From: an uncultured bacterium
GTDB lineage: Bacteria; Muiribacteriota; Ozemobacteria; Ozemobacterales; Ozemobacteraceae
Length of the DNA stretch: 64,000 nucleotides
Assembly (NCBI GenBank): GCA_937949615.1
Contig: CALEDQ010000029.1
Location: 62,001 to 126,000, forward strand
Direction of reading: 5' to 3'
Position 1 is the first letter of the stretch, and each line of letters starts with the position of its first letter. A program made the position numbers and the translations under genes. The notes below the pieces were generated by a model. It was not told the origin of the DNA. It searched no databases and was given only the letters and a program-made list of their open reading frames with translations. Below, piece by piece: positions 36,341 through 44,546 of the stretch.

Positions 36341-36721
36341 TCAGCCTTCCCAGGAGCTGGTGATTACTCCTGAAGCATAGAGAGCATTGGCGACTTTTTC
36401 AGCCGAAACATTGTACTGCCCGGCATCGAAAAGTCTCTTGATGCGGTCAACCTTTTCGGATCTGACATCAGGCTCGCTGGCAACAACTTCAGCTGCGAAC
36501 TTGACGGTTTCGACCGGATCAGCCTCGGCGACCGGAGCCCCTGAAAGCACGGGGTTATTCGGATTCACGCCACTCGGCGGATGGAAGGTTCTGGTCGCGC
36601 TGTCGGCTTTGCCGGTTGAATTCTGCATCAGCTTGTTGAATTCACCGTCCGGCTTCGCGGTCTGAGCCTTCTTTACCTGGTCCTGATAGATTCTAGTTAC
36701 ATTTACATTGGAAACCTTCAT
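36341..36721 (-). CDS. flgM: Anti-sigma-28 factor FlgM
   Basis: 126 residues from the ATG at 36721 (AGGAGG 5 nt upstream); the longer reading to 36787 is rejected. The C-terminal 45 residues, VRSEKVDRIKRLFDAGQYNV then SAEKVANALYASGV, are the sigma-28-binding helices of FlgM. The first 80 residues are Pro/Asn/Ala-rich and probably disordered, as usual for this protein. It holds sigma-28 inactive until it is exported through the completed hook. A sigma-28-type promoter lies 73-100 bases upstream, so FlgM would be under autoregulation. Confidence 0.9.
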   Translation of the reverse strand: MKVSNVNVTRIYQDQVKKAQTAKPDGEFNKLMQNSTGKADSATRTFHPPSGVNPNNPVLSGAPVAEADPVETVKFAAEVVASEPDVRSEKVDRIKRLFDAGQYNVSAEKVANALYASGVITSSWEG

Positions 36722-36793
36722 GGTTCCTCCTGACTCCCTGAACGTCTTCCCCCTGTTGTGTCTCTCGTTAGCGGAGGACGCCTCCAAGGTTGA

Positions 36794-36821
36794 ATATCGG
36801 ACGAACAGGCAGGTTCATTTA
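36794..36821 (-). promoter_or_regulatory. Sigma-28 promoter of flgM
   Basis: On the minus strand TAAA (36821-36818), 16-nt spacer, TCCGATAT (36801-36794), which fits the sigma-28/sigma-D consensus TAAA, 14-16 nt, GCCGATAT with one mismatch. Confidence 0.68.
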
Positions 36822-36962
36822 GCTAAATTACAGTATATTTTAACCTGAGCCCGCCACAAAGTCAAACCCACACCGGCAGCTTTTGAGAACCCGGACAACT
36901 TATTTTCATATTGATCTTTGCAGGGAACTGCTAAAAACCGGCAATAGACAAACATCATCTGA

Positions 36963-37679
36963 TCAGGCTTTTACTGGCAGCTTCGCTGTCGTATGCCTGA
37001 AAGAATGTGATACGGCAAGAGCAGAAACCTTCGAGGGGCCGAGCGGCTGCAAAGCTTCGAAGCACTTCTGCAGGGTATTTCCCGTTGTGACGACATCATC
37101 GACAAGAATCAGATGCCGGCCCGCAAACATCTCTTTTATCAGGCCGCGACCGATAGAAAAGGCCCCTTCGAGGTTATTCTGCCGGTCATTTTCGTCACAG
37201 TCAGCCTGTGGCCGGGTTGCCCTGATACGTTCGAGAACCGGGCTGAATCTGCAACCGGCCACCACCGCGAACTTTTCAGCCAGCAGCTCGGCCTGATTGA
37301 AGCCGCGTTTGAGCAGGCGGTCTGAATGCATCGGCACCGGAACCAGAATATCATCACTTCTGATCAGACTTTTCAGCTTGCCCCGTTTCTGACACTGCTC
37401 CGCCAGAATCACAAGAAGTTTCAGCGACGGTCGGTATTTAACGATGCGAATGACGTCGCTCATAAAGCTGTCATAGGCGCTCAGAGTATAAACAGGAAAA
37501 CCGCAGACAACATCTTCGATGCGCCGAGGTGAATCTATCAGCCCCTGAAGCTTGATCAGACAGCTGTCGCAGAGCACCATTCCGAGATCGGTCGCCGTGC
37601 TGCAGGCATGACATCTGAAAGGCAGAAAAATCGCGACAAAGCGTTTCAGAAAATTCTTCAACAAAGACAACCCTCTCAA
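36963..37679 (-). CDS. comF: ComF-family phosphoribosyltransferase-like protein
   Basis: 238 residues. N-terminal zinc-binding cysteines (FRCHAC and LCDSC) and a type I PRTase domain with the PRPP loop HLILVDDVVTTGNTL. The family takes part in DNA uptake/transformation (Bacillus ComFC) or sugar-phosphate metabolism (E. coli GntX); the reaction is not known for certain. The start is uncertain: the frame opens at TTG 37679, but a TTG at 37664 has AGAGGG 6 nt upstream. Position next to flgM matches Bacillus, where comF precedes the flgM-flgN-flgK-flgL operon. Confidence 0.88.
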   Translation of the reverse strand: MRGLSLLKNFLKRFVAIFLPFRCHACSTATDLGMVLCDSCLIKLQGLIDSPRRIEDVVCGFPVYTLSAYDSFMSDVIRIVKYRPSLKLLVILAEQCQKRGKLKSLIRSDDILVPVPMHSDRLLKRGFNQAELLAEKFAVVAGCRFSPVLERIRATRPQADCDENDRQNNLEGAFSIGRGLIKEMFAGRHLILVDDVVTTGNTLQKCFEALQPLGPSKVSALAVSHSFRHTTAKLPVKA

Positions 37680-37850
37680 TTCAGATGAAGCCCGGCAATT
37701 CTTCCCGTCTGACTACGGAGTCTGTAAGTGCAGCCCCGTTCTATGCTTGAATAAATTAAGAAAACTCATCTGCAGATATTATACCATTGCAGAACGATCA
37801 GATTCTGAAAAGGCAAAAATGCAGAAATAATCAGCACCAGAGCCTAAAAC

Positions 37851-37886
37851 AGCAGAGGCGACTGCCCTTCGACAGTCGCCTCTGGT
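37851..37886 (-). terminator. Terminator hairpin after lpxA
   Basis: Perfect 12-bp stem CAGAGGCGACTG / CAGTCGCCTCTG (37853-37864 and 37873-37884), loop 8 nt, followed on the minus strand by CUGUUUUA. It ends the lipid A operon; 37680-37850 shows no gene. Confidence 0.72.
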
Positions 37887-37898
37887 AAATTAACGCGC

Positions 37899-38708
37899 TT
37901 ATTCTTCACTGCCGCCGGCACCGCCGCGGCGAGTGCGCTTGTAAACGCCGCGTTTGGCTTTTTTGACGAATTCGTGAAACATGGCCACATGAGGGTCATC
38001 AGCCTTAACGAGCTCTGACCATTTTTCCATAACCTGTGAAACGTTCATTTCTGAACGGAAGAAAACTTTGTAAAGCTCACGAATATTGGCAATCGACTCG
38101 CGTGAAACGTTGTTGCGCTTCAGACCGACTGAGTTCAAGCCAACTACCCGGGCCGGGTTACCGTCGATCTTGATAAAAGGCGGCACATCTTTGACGATTT
38201 TGCTCATGCCACCGATCATAACCATGCAGCCGACTTTACAGAACTGATGAATGCCGGTGAAACCACCGAGCACCGCACGGTCACCGACTTCAACATGACC
38301 GGCAAGAGTAGCGCAGTTAGACATGATGATGTTGTTGCCGACCTTGCAGTTGTGGGCTATGTGCACATAGGCCATCAGCAGGTTGTTGTCGCCGACAATC
38401 GTTGAATTGCCTTCGCCTTCGGCAAGATGAATCGTGACGAATTCACGGAAATGGTTGCCATTACCGATCTTGACAAAGGACTTTTCGCCTTTGAATTTGA
38501 GATCCTGTGGTGGCGTGCCGATTACCACAGACGGATGCAGAACATTATCGCGCCCGATGGTTGTATGGCCATAGATATGGCAACTGGCACCGATGTTGGT
38601 ATTTTCACCGATTTCCACATCCGGCCCGATTACGGCAAAGGGGCCCACTTTGACTGAAGGGTGTAACTTCGCCCCTGGGGCGATTATCGCGGTTGGATGA
38701 ACAGACAT
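37899..38708 (-). CDS. lpxA: UDP-GlcNAc acyltransferase LpxA
   Basis: 269 residues. First enzyme of lipid A synthesis: transfers a hydroxyacyl chain from acyl carrier protein to UDP-GlcNAc, reversible, cytosolic trimer. Left-handed beta-helix hexapeptide repeats run through residues about 1-190 (HPTAIIAPGAKLHPSVKVGP). The catalytic His is at 119 in YVHIAHN; GGFTGIHQFCKVG and the nucleotide-contacting GNPARVVGLNSVGLKR are present. The C-terminal tail (KRGVYKRTRRGGAGGSEE) is basic and slightly longer than usual. Last gene of the operon, 24 bases after lpxC-fabZ. Confidence 0.95.
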   Translation of the reverse strand: MSVHPTAIIAPGAKLHPSVKVGPFAVIGPDVEIGENTNIGASCHIYGHTTIGRDNVLHPSVVIGTPPQDLKFKGEKSFVKIGNGNHFREFVTIHLAEGEGNSTIVGDNNLLMAYVHIAHNCKVGNNIIMSNCATLAGHVEVGDRAVLGGFTGIHQFCKVGCMVMIGGMSKIVKDVPPFIKIDGNPARVVGLNSVGLKRNNVSRESIANIRELYKVFFRSEMNVSQVMEKWSELVKADDPHVAMFHEFVKKAKRGVYKRTRRGGAGGSEE

Positions 38709-38732
38709 GTGTCTACTCCTTGCTCTTTTCGC

Positions 38733-40025
38733 TTAAACGAGCTGAAACATAAGTTCGCCGCCGGTAACCAGTTCGCCATCGACTCTGGCTTCCGCTTCGA
38801 CCTTACCGGTATTGCCCCGCACCTTGAGAACCTTGGCATGAAATTCAATACGGTCTCCAGGAACAACCGGCCGGCGGAACCTGACATTATCTATACCACA
38901 AAAGAAAGGTGTTTTGCCTTTGTGTTCGGGCTGAGAGAGAAAAAGCACACCAGCGACCTGAGCCATGGCTTCAACCATAAGCACACCGGGCATAACCGGC
39001 TTGCCGGGAAAATGGCCGTTAAAAAATTCTTCATTGGCAGTGACATTCTTGATACCAATGATCGATTCACCGGGAACGATGGAAAGAATTCTGTCGACCA
39101 GCAGGAACGGGTAGCGATGCGGCAGAATACTTTTGATTTCTTCAATGTACATCATATCTGAATCCTTTCTCGTGAGAGACTGACTAAATTTTTCATTCAA
39201 CAGCCTGGCGAACTTGACGTTAAAGTTGTGGCCTGTCCGTTCGGCGATTATATGCCCTTTGACCCGGCGGCCAATAAGCGAAAAATCACCGACCAGATCG
39301 AGAACCTTGTGCAGAATCAGTTCGTGTTCTTCGCGCAGGCCTTCAGGGTTAACCACGCCGCCGGCATTATTTATGACAACCGCATTTTCGAGACTGCCAC
39401 CACGGGCAAGATTATTGTTTCTAAGCATTTCGAACTCATGCTCAAAGCCAAAGGTGCGCGCCCGGCCAATTCTGGCAACAAACGACTCTTCATCGACGAC
39501 AATGTGAATATGCTGCGGCGGAATGATATTGTCGCGGTAGGCAAGATGATAGGTAACTTCAAAACGGTCGGAAGGCAGATAAATCATACTCTTTTCGCCT
39601 TCGACAAGGGAAAAAATTTCGTTGACCCGGCAGTCGATCCGGTCGATGTTCTGGGGAACCAGGCCCGCCTGCTGTATCAGTTCAACGAACTTCAGTGAGC
39701 TGCCGTCGCCGGCCGGCGGTTCTTCGTTCGAAATTCTGATGATCAGATTATCGATACCGCTGCCGCGCAGAGCCGCGAGCACATGTTCGACCGTATTGAC
39801 CGAAGCGCCATTTTCACTGATTATGGTACCGCGGTTGGTCGAAACCACATTTGCCAGAGCGGCTTTGATGATCGGCTCACCGGCAAGATCGGTTCTGACA
39901 AAAACGACACCGGTGCCGGCCGCAGCTGGCAAAAATTCCATCTGCACCGGCTTGCCTGTATGCAGTCCGATGCCTTCGATACGAACGGGCGTAGCTATGG
40001 TATGCTGCTGTCTGTCTACGTTCAT
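38733..40025 (-). CDS. lpxC/fabZ: Fused LpxC deacetylase and FabZ dehydratase
   Basis: 430 residues. Residues 1-285 are LpxC, the zinc deacetylase that commits UDP-3-acyl-GlcNAc to lipid A: zinc ligands His81 (NTVEHVLAAL), His239 and Asp243 (ILHKVLDLVGD), and catalytic His266 (TGHNFN). Residues about 291-430 are FabZ, the 3-hydroxyacyl-ACP dehydratase: HRYPFLLVDRI, NGHFPGKPVMPGVLMVEAMAQ spanning catalytic His338 and Glu352. The fusion joins the two enzymes that compete for hydroxyacyl-ACP flux and is known from Bacteroidetes and some other phyla. Operon gene between a 208-residue exported protein and lpxA. Confidence 0.95.
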   Translation of the reverse strand: MNVDRQQHTIATPVRIEGIGLHTGKPVQMEFLPAAAGTGVVFVRTDLAGEPIIKAALANVVSTNRGTIISENGASVNTVEHVLAALRGSGIDNLIIRISNEEPPAGDGSSLKFVELIQQAGLVPQNIDRIDCRVNEIFSLVEGEKSMIYLPSDRFEVTYHLAYRDNIIPPQHIHIVVDEESFVARIGRARTFGFEHEFEMLRNNNLARGGSLENAVVINNAGGVVNPEGLREEHELILHKVLDLVGDFSLIGRRVKGHIIAERTGHNFNVKFARLLNEKFSQSLTRKDSDMMYIEEIKSILPHRYPFLLVDRILSIVPGESIIGIKNVTANEEFFNGHFPGKPVMPGVLMVEAMAQVAGVLFLSQPEHKGKTPFFCGIDNVRFRRPVVPGDRIEFHAKVLKVRGNTGKVEAEARVDGELVTGGELMFQLV

Positions 40026-40031
40026 ATTCCC

Positions 40032-40658
40032 TTAAAATGAGCGGAAATAAATAATATTATACATCTCTTCGCGGCGGTCACGCTGAGCAATTTCGAGACT
40101 CACGCCCGGGTATGGGCTGAGTTTGACACCAAAGGTATCGACATCGTCACTGCGTTCTGCGCCAACGGTGATCAGCGGAAAAATCATCTTTTCAAAGCCA
40201 TAGAAGTATTTGCGTTCAGTGGTAACCGGGTGTTTGTAAAAGCCGCCATGAATATTTACGCCGAAAGCTTCGATGGTCTTTGAAGTCGCGAAATAAAAAA
40301 TTTTCGAACCGAGCTGGGTATTGATGTCTGAAGCGCCCCAGACAACCGCAGGCAGAGTTTCTCCCTCTTCCAGCAGTTTGATTTTTACGCTCAGGGGGTT
40401 TTTACCCTTTTCGACACCATTCAGATGGCGAAGAAACGACACTTCGAAAAATTTGTTCATGAATTCCTGTGAAACCATCATCGCCGAGTGCCCGGCATCA
40501 TTGATATAGGAAGCAGCAGACCGGGTATAGCCGGTCGGCATAGTGAAAATCGAAGTGCCCATATATCTGACACGGTGCTCGGTATCAGCGGCAACTGGCT
40601 GCATGCTCAAAACAAGCATAACAAACAGAAGAAATGCCCGCAAAATTTTCTGTGGCAT
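40032..40658 (-). CDS. Exported protein inside the lipid A operon, unknown function
   Basis: 208 residues from the ATG at 40658 (AGGA 9 nt upstream; an in-frame TTG at 40679 overlaps lpxD). A signal peptide ends near VAADTEH. The mature part is rich in alternating hydrophobic/polar and aromatic residues (HRVRYMGTSIFTMPTGYTRS; KYFYGFEKMIFPLITVGAER; EEMYNIIYFRSF with terminal Phe), which suggests beta-strands and perhaps an outer-membrane or periplasmic beta protein. I recognise no family. It starts 4 bases after the lpxD stop and ends 6 bases before lpxC-fabZ, so it is made with the lipid A enzymes; a role in the outer membrane is inferred from this. Confidence 0.75.
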   Translation of the reverse strand: MPQKILRAFLLFVMLVLSMQPVAADTEHRVRYMGTSIFTMPTGYTRSAASYINDAGHSAMMVSQEFMNKFFEVSFLRHLNGVEKGKNPLSVKIKLLEEGETLPAVVWGASDINTQLGSKIFYFATSKTIEAFGVNIHGGFYKHPVTTERKYFYGFEKMIFPLITVGAERSDDVDTFGVKLSPYPGVSLEIAQRDRREEMYNIIYFRSF

Positions 40659-40662
40659 TGAT

Positions 40663-41712
40663 CTATTCCTTTGTTTCAAGTTGTTTTTCGAGATCCCTGA
40701 CCTTTTTCAGCAGATCAGGCAGCTTGCGCAAAGCGGCGAGAATTTTGCGTTCCTCACTGTGCGGTTTGATAGGAAAGCCTGAAACGAAGCTTCCTGGCTC
40801 GACATCGCCGGTAACCACGCCTCTGGCGGCCACCGTCGAACCTTTGCCGACTCTGACATGACCGACTGTACCAACCTGACCGGCAAGAGTTACATAATCT
40901 TCAAGAATGGTACTGCCTGAAATCCCGACCTGGGCGACAATAACGCACTTTTTGCCAATCTGCACATTATGAGCGATATGCACCATATTGTCGATCTTGC
41001 TGCCTTCGCCAATACGTGTGGTTTCCATGGTAGCCCGGTCAATTGTCACGCAGGCACCTATTTCGACGTTGTCTTCAACGACAACGTTGCCAACCTGCGG
41101 GACCTTGACATGAACACCGTTATCGAGAGTAAAACCGAACCCATCGCTGCCGATTACGGCATTTGCGTGGATGATACAGTTTTCGCCGACTTCACAACCG
41201 TGCAGAATGCGGGCGCCGGGGTGAATCAGCGAATTTCTGCCGACGCGGGCGTCTCTGCCAACGAAAGCCTGAGCGCAGATTCTGGCGCCAGAGCCAACAA
41301 ATGCGCCAGCTTCGACCACTGCCATCGGACCGACAATGGCATCTTTGGCTACTTCAGCATCTTCACAGACGAAGGCGGTCGGGTGGATCAGATAATCGGG
41401 CTTTTCTTCTGGAAAAAAGAACTGCAGAGCCCTGACCAGACCCATGTATGGATTTTTCAGCCTGAGAGACGGCAATGGCAGATCAGGGGCATCTTCAGGG
41501 GCGATAAGCGCGGCGGCACGGGTCGTCTTTGCCGACTCGAGATGAGCGGCATAATTTTTCGCACCCGAAAGAAAAGTCAGTTCGCCCGGGAGCGCCTTAT
41601 CAACCGGCGCAACATTTGTCAGAACAACATTTTCATCGCCGCAGACCCGGCCGCCGGTCATGGCTGCCAGTTCTCCAAGAGTAATTTTTCTGCTTTCGCC
41701 TCTGTCTGTCAT
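40663..41712 (-). CDS. lpxD: UDP-3-O-acylglucosamine N-acyltransferase LpxD
   Basis: 349 residues. Third step of lipid A synthesis, adding the second hydroxyacyl chain on nitrogen. N-terminal uridine-binding domain (residues about 1-100; ITLGELAAMTGGRVCGDENV, YMGLVRALQFF), then a left-handed beta-helix from about 105 (YLIHPTAFVCEDAEVAKDAI) with the catalytic His in VHIAHNVQIG, and a C-terminal helical coil (LRKLPDLLKKVRDLEKQLE). Length matches the family. It lies 44 bases after ompH. Confidence 0.95.
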   Translation of the reverse strand: MTDRGESRKITLGELAAMTGGRVCGDENVVLTNVAPVDKALPGELTFLSGAKNYAAHLESAKTTRAAALIAPEDAPDLPLPSLRLKNPYMGLVRALQFFFPEEKPDYLIHPTAFVCEDAEVAKDAIVGPMAVVEAGAFVGSGARICAQAFVGRDARVGRNSLIHPGARILHGCEVGENCIIHANAVIGSDGFGFTLDNGVHVKVPQVGNVVVEDNVEIGACVTIDRATMETTRIGEGSKIDNMVHIAHNVQIGKKCVIVAQVGISGSTILEDYVTLAGQVGTVGHVRVGKGSTVAARGVVTGDVEPGSFVSGFPIKPHSEERKILAALRKLPDLLKKVRDLEKQLETKE

Positions 41713-41756
41713 AAATTGAAAAACCGGGCGCCAGAAGCTGACGCCCGGGTATCAGA

Positions 41757-42377
41757 TCATTTTCCTGCCGGCTTGGCGGCTGGTTTGCCGGCCGGAGCAG
41801 CTGCCGGAGCTGCTTTGCCTGCATTGAGAGCCTGAAGAACTTCTTCAGTCAGGTCTTTTACTGTGGCTTCGTCGCCCCAGTAGAAGAATCTCTTTTCAAA
41901 AACGGCTTTGATGTTGTTTTTCTGGGCAACCTGCTTGATTACCTGGTCAACTTTTTCGTCAAGGGTCTTGGAAAGGGAGCCCATTTCCTTTTCTTCCATT
42001 TCGTAGAGAGACTTCTGCGATTCTTCGAAGAATTTCTGCAGTTCGCCGCTCTTCTGAGCGAGCTGTTTGCGCAGTTCGGTCAGCTTGGGTTCGAGAGCCT
42101 GAGCTTCTTTTTCTTTTTTGCCATCGCGCAAATCCTGCATTTTTTTGGCAGTTGCGACGTATTCGTCATCGAGCTTCTTCACTTCGCCTTTGCGGGATTC
42201 GAGGTCCTGCTGCAGTTTTTCTTTCTGCCCTTCAAGAACCTTTTTGGTCTTCTGGGTTTCAGAATATTTGTTAAAAATCTGGCCGGCGTCAACCACACCA
42301 AATTCATAGGCGCTGGCTACCATGGGGCTGGCAGCAAGGCCAGCAGCGAGACAAAGTTTCATGAGCTGTTTCTTCAT
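41757..42377 (-). CDS. Periplasmic chaperone OmpH/Skp
   Basis: 206 residues. Signal peptide MKKQLMKLCLAAGLAASPMVASA, then YEFGVVDAGQIFNKYSETQK, the usual strand-plus-helix opening of Skp/OmpH, and a long charged coiled coil (about residues 45-140) that forms the tentacle arms. The C-terminal 20 residues are an Ala/Pro/Lys tail absent from E. coli Skp. It binds unfolded outer-membrane proteins in the periplasm. Order bamA-ompH-lpxD is the common one in diderm bacteria. Confidence 0.92.
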   Translation of the reverse strand: MKKQLMKLCLAAGLAASPMVASAYEFGVVDAGQIFNKYSETQKTKKVLEGQKEKLQQDLESRKGEVKKLDDEYVATAKKMQDLRDGKKEKEAQALEPKLTELRKQLAQKSGELQKFFEESQKSLYEMEEKEMGSLSKTLDEKVDQVIKQVAQKNNIKAVFEKRFFYWGDEATVKDLTEEVLQALNAGKAAPAAAPAGKPAAKPAGK

Positions 42378-42431
42378 CTGGAAAGTTCTCCTTATTCTTT
42401 AACTCTTTACGAGTTCGTTACTGTTGGTTGA

Positions 42432-44147
42432 TCAGAATGATGAGCCGAAGTTGATGTAAGTATTGCCATCGCTGCGGTCAGTTGCCTTGCCGTAGTCAAG
42501 AGCGACCGGGCCGAGCGGTGTCTGCAGACGGATACCGATGCCATAGCCGGCTTTCTGGTCGTAATCCATTTTTTTGCGGTTATAGTCTGTACCCCAGGCG
42601 CTGCCGATGTCATAGAAGCCAACGACATCGAAATTTTTGGCGAAATTCTGGCGCAGTTCGAAATTTGTGTAGAATACCTTGGTTCCGAGAAATTCGCGTT
42701 CTTCGTAGCCGCGCACCGTGCTGCTGCCGCCGACCGAGAACATATCATATATCGGCACGAAACCATCACCGATGGTTGTCTGACCAGCAACGCTCTGAAT
42801 CGCGAAAGTGGTCTTGCGGTTTTTCGATACGGGCATATAGCGTCTGAGAGCCAGCATATATTTGGTATACTGGTTTTCACCCTTGAGCATACCGCCGGTA
42901 GTTTCAACCCAGAAGGTATCGTGCAGACCACCGGTTGGTCTGAAGCGGTTATCGCGGGTATCTTTGTCGAGAATGGTTGCGAAGGTCTGAACGCGACCGT
43001 TCATGATACCGGCCGGGGCTGAAGCGAGGCCATTGGTCGGTGTCAGTTTAACGTCTTCGTCTCTGAAGCGGAAAGAAAGGTCGACATCCTTGCGCAGGCG
43101 GCGGCCAAGTGTCAACGCGGCACCCTTGCGGCGCTCGTCATATTCAGTGAGTTCATTGCCGGCGGCATAGAGGTTGCGGGTATATTTGGTGTTATAGAGA
43201 TCGATACCAAAGCTCTGCGGTTTATCGTTGAGCCAGGGATCAAAATAGCCGAGTTCATAGTTCTGGATGCCACCGAATTCGGTTTTCATGTAAACGCGTT
43301 TGCCGTCACCCTGGAAGTTGTTCTGTGAAAGGTTTACAAAGCCAACCAGGCCGTTGAGTGATGAATAACCGGCACCGACACCGGCGCGACCGGTTTTCTG
43401 TTCAACAACATGAATAACCAGAACGATTTCTTCGGGGGTCTTGCCGGGCAGATGGTCGCGGCGGACTTCTTCGAAAAAGCCGAGGTTATAAAGGCGCTGC
43501 AGGTCACGAACAATCTTTTTGTTGTCATAGATTTCGCCGGGCTTAACGGTAAGTTCACGGCGAACGACTTTTTCCTTGGTTTTCTTGAGGCCTTCAACTC
43601 TGATTTCAGAAAGAACGCCTTCGGTAATCACGATGTTGATTTTGCTGCCCTGGTCCTGGACAAAGGCATCGGAGACCTTCGAAAACAGGAAACCTTCGCG
43701 GCCGAGAGCTTCGTTAACATTCTGAATATCCTGGGTAAGCAGCTTGCTGTTGAAAACCGAGCCAATCTTGCTTTCCATGGCGGCTTTAAGAACATCGACA
43801 GAAACTTTTGTTACACCTTTAATGTCGATCTCGCCGATAATGGCATTTTCTTCAACCTTGAAAACGACTTCTTTACCTTTTTCAGCCGGGCGGATTTCGG
43901 CGCCGACATAAGAGAAAAAGCCCATTTCACCGATTCTGGCGATTTCTTCCTGTACCGCCTGAGGCGAAAGGGTATCCCCCACTTTCATCGTCAGGTTGAG
44001 AAGAATGATCTTTTCTTCAATAAGCCTGTTACCTTCGACCTTGAAGCCAACCACCACATTGCTTTCATATGCCTGTGCTGCAACACTGGCGAGAACGAGA
44101 AATAGAACGATCAGAATCTTTATAAGGCTGAAGGCAGATTTGTTCAT
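42432..44147 (-). CDS. bamA: Outer-membrane assembly protein BamA, short form
   Basis: 571 residues against about 800 in E. coli. Signal peptide, then about three POTRA domains (residues 25-265: VVGFKVEGNRLIEEKIILLN; GEIDIKGVTKVSVDVLKAAM; LSEIRVEGLKKTKEKVVRRE) in place of the five of E. coli, then a 16-strand-type barrel with SVGGSSTVRGYEEREFLG (the conserved lid-loop/VRGF region) and the C-terminal signal INFGSSF ending in Phe. It inserts and folds beta-barrel proteins. AAGGAG precedes the ATG. First gene of the lipid A operon. Confidence 0.93.
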   Translation of the reverse strand: MNKSAFSLIKILIVLFLVLASVAAQAYESNVVVGFKVEGNRLIEEKIILLNLTMKVGDTLSPQAVQEEIARIGEMGFFSYVGAEIRPAEKGKEVVFKVEENAIIGEIDIKGVTKVSVDVLKAAMESKIGSVFNSKLLTQDIQNVNEALGREGFLFSKVSDAFVQDQGSKINIVITEGVLSEIRVEGLKKTKEKVVRRELTVKPGEIYDNKKIVRDLQRLYNLGFFEEVRRDHLPGKTPEEIVLVIHVVEQKTGRAGVGAGYSSLNGLVGFVNLSQNNFQGDGKRVYMKTEFGGIQNYELGYFDPWLNDKPQSFGIDLYNTKYTRNLYAAGNELTEYDERRKGAALTLGRRLRKDVDLSFRFRDEDVKLTPTNGLASAPAGIMNGRVQTFATILDKDTRDNRFRPTGGLHDTFWVETTGGMLKGENQYTKYMLALRRYMPVSKNRKTTFAIQSVAGQTTIGDGFVPIYDMFSVGGSSTVRGYEEREFLGTKVFYTNFELRQNFAKNFDVVGFYDIGSAWGTDYNRKKMDYDQKAGYGIGIRLQTPLGPVALDYGKATDRSDGNTYINFGSSF

Positions 44148-44546
44148 AGGCTCCTTCTTAGGTTAATCTTTTCAGAGTATCGGCATAATACTGTGTTGTC
44201 ATAAGCTTGTCAAGAATACCTGAATCAAAGAGGGTTACCGCCTGCAGGCCGGTTGAAACTGTCGATCTGATGCAGATGCGCTTTTTTCGACCACATTTTT
44301 GCATGGCATTATGATCGTTAACCATGCATAAAAAGTTTTTAAAGATCAGATTCTGGCAAAATATTTAACCACGAGCATTTCGACAATACTTGTCTTGCAG
44401 TTACCAACCCTGTCTGCAATCCCATAAAATTAAGCCATAAAAAGCATTTGTCCGGAAAAAGATTCGGGCACTTGAATTAGTTTTGATTGACCGTTATCTT
44501 AGAGTGAATTTTATACTGCCTGACATTACAAGAGCGGAGGGCGGAC
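44148..44546. other. Divergent promoter region between bamA and the DnaB-like gene
   Basis: About 400 AT-richer bases with no supported ORF. An inverted repeat TTTTTGCATGG / CCATGCATAAAAA spans 44296-44344 with a 25-nt loop. A weak sigma-70-type promoter for the plus strand may be TTGACC (44487-44492), 19-nt spacer, TATACT (44512-44517). Confidence 0.4.

Noticed and set aside
44296..44344. Inverted repeat before the DnaB-like gene as a replication origin
   Set aside because: No DnaA-box cluster or typical origin neighbours (dnaA, dnaN, gyrB) are present; a single inverted repeat is not enough.
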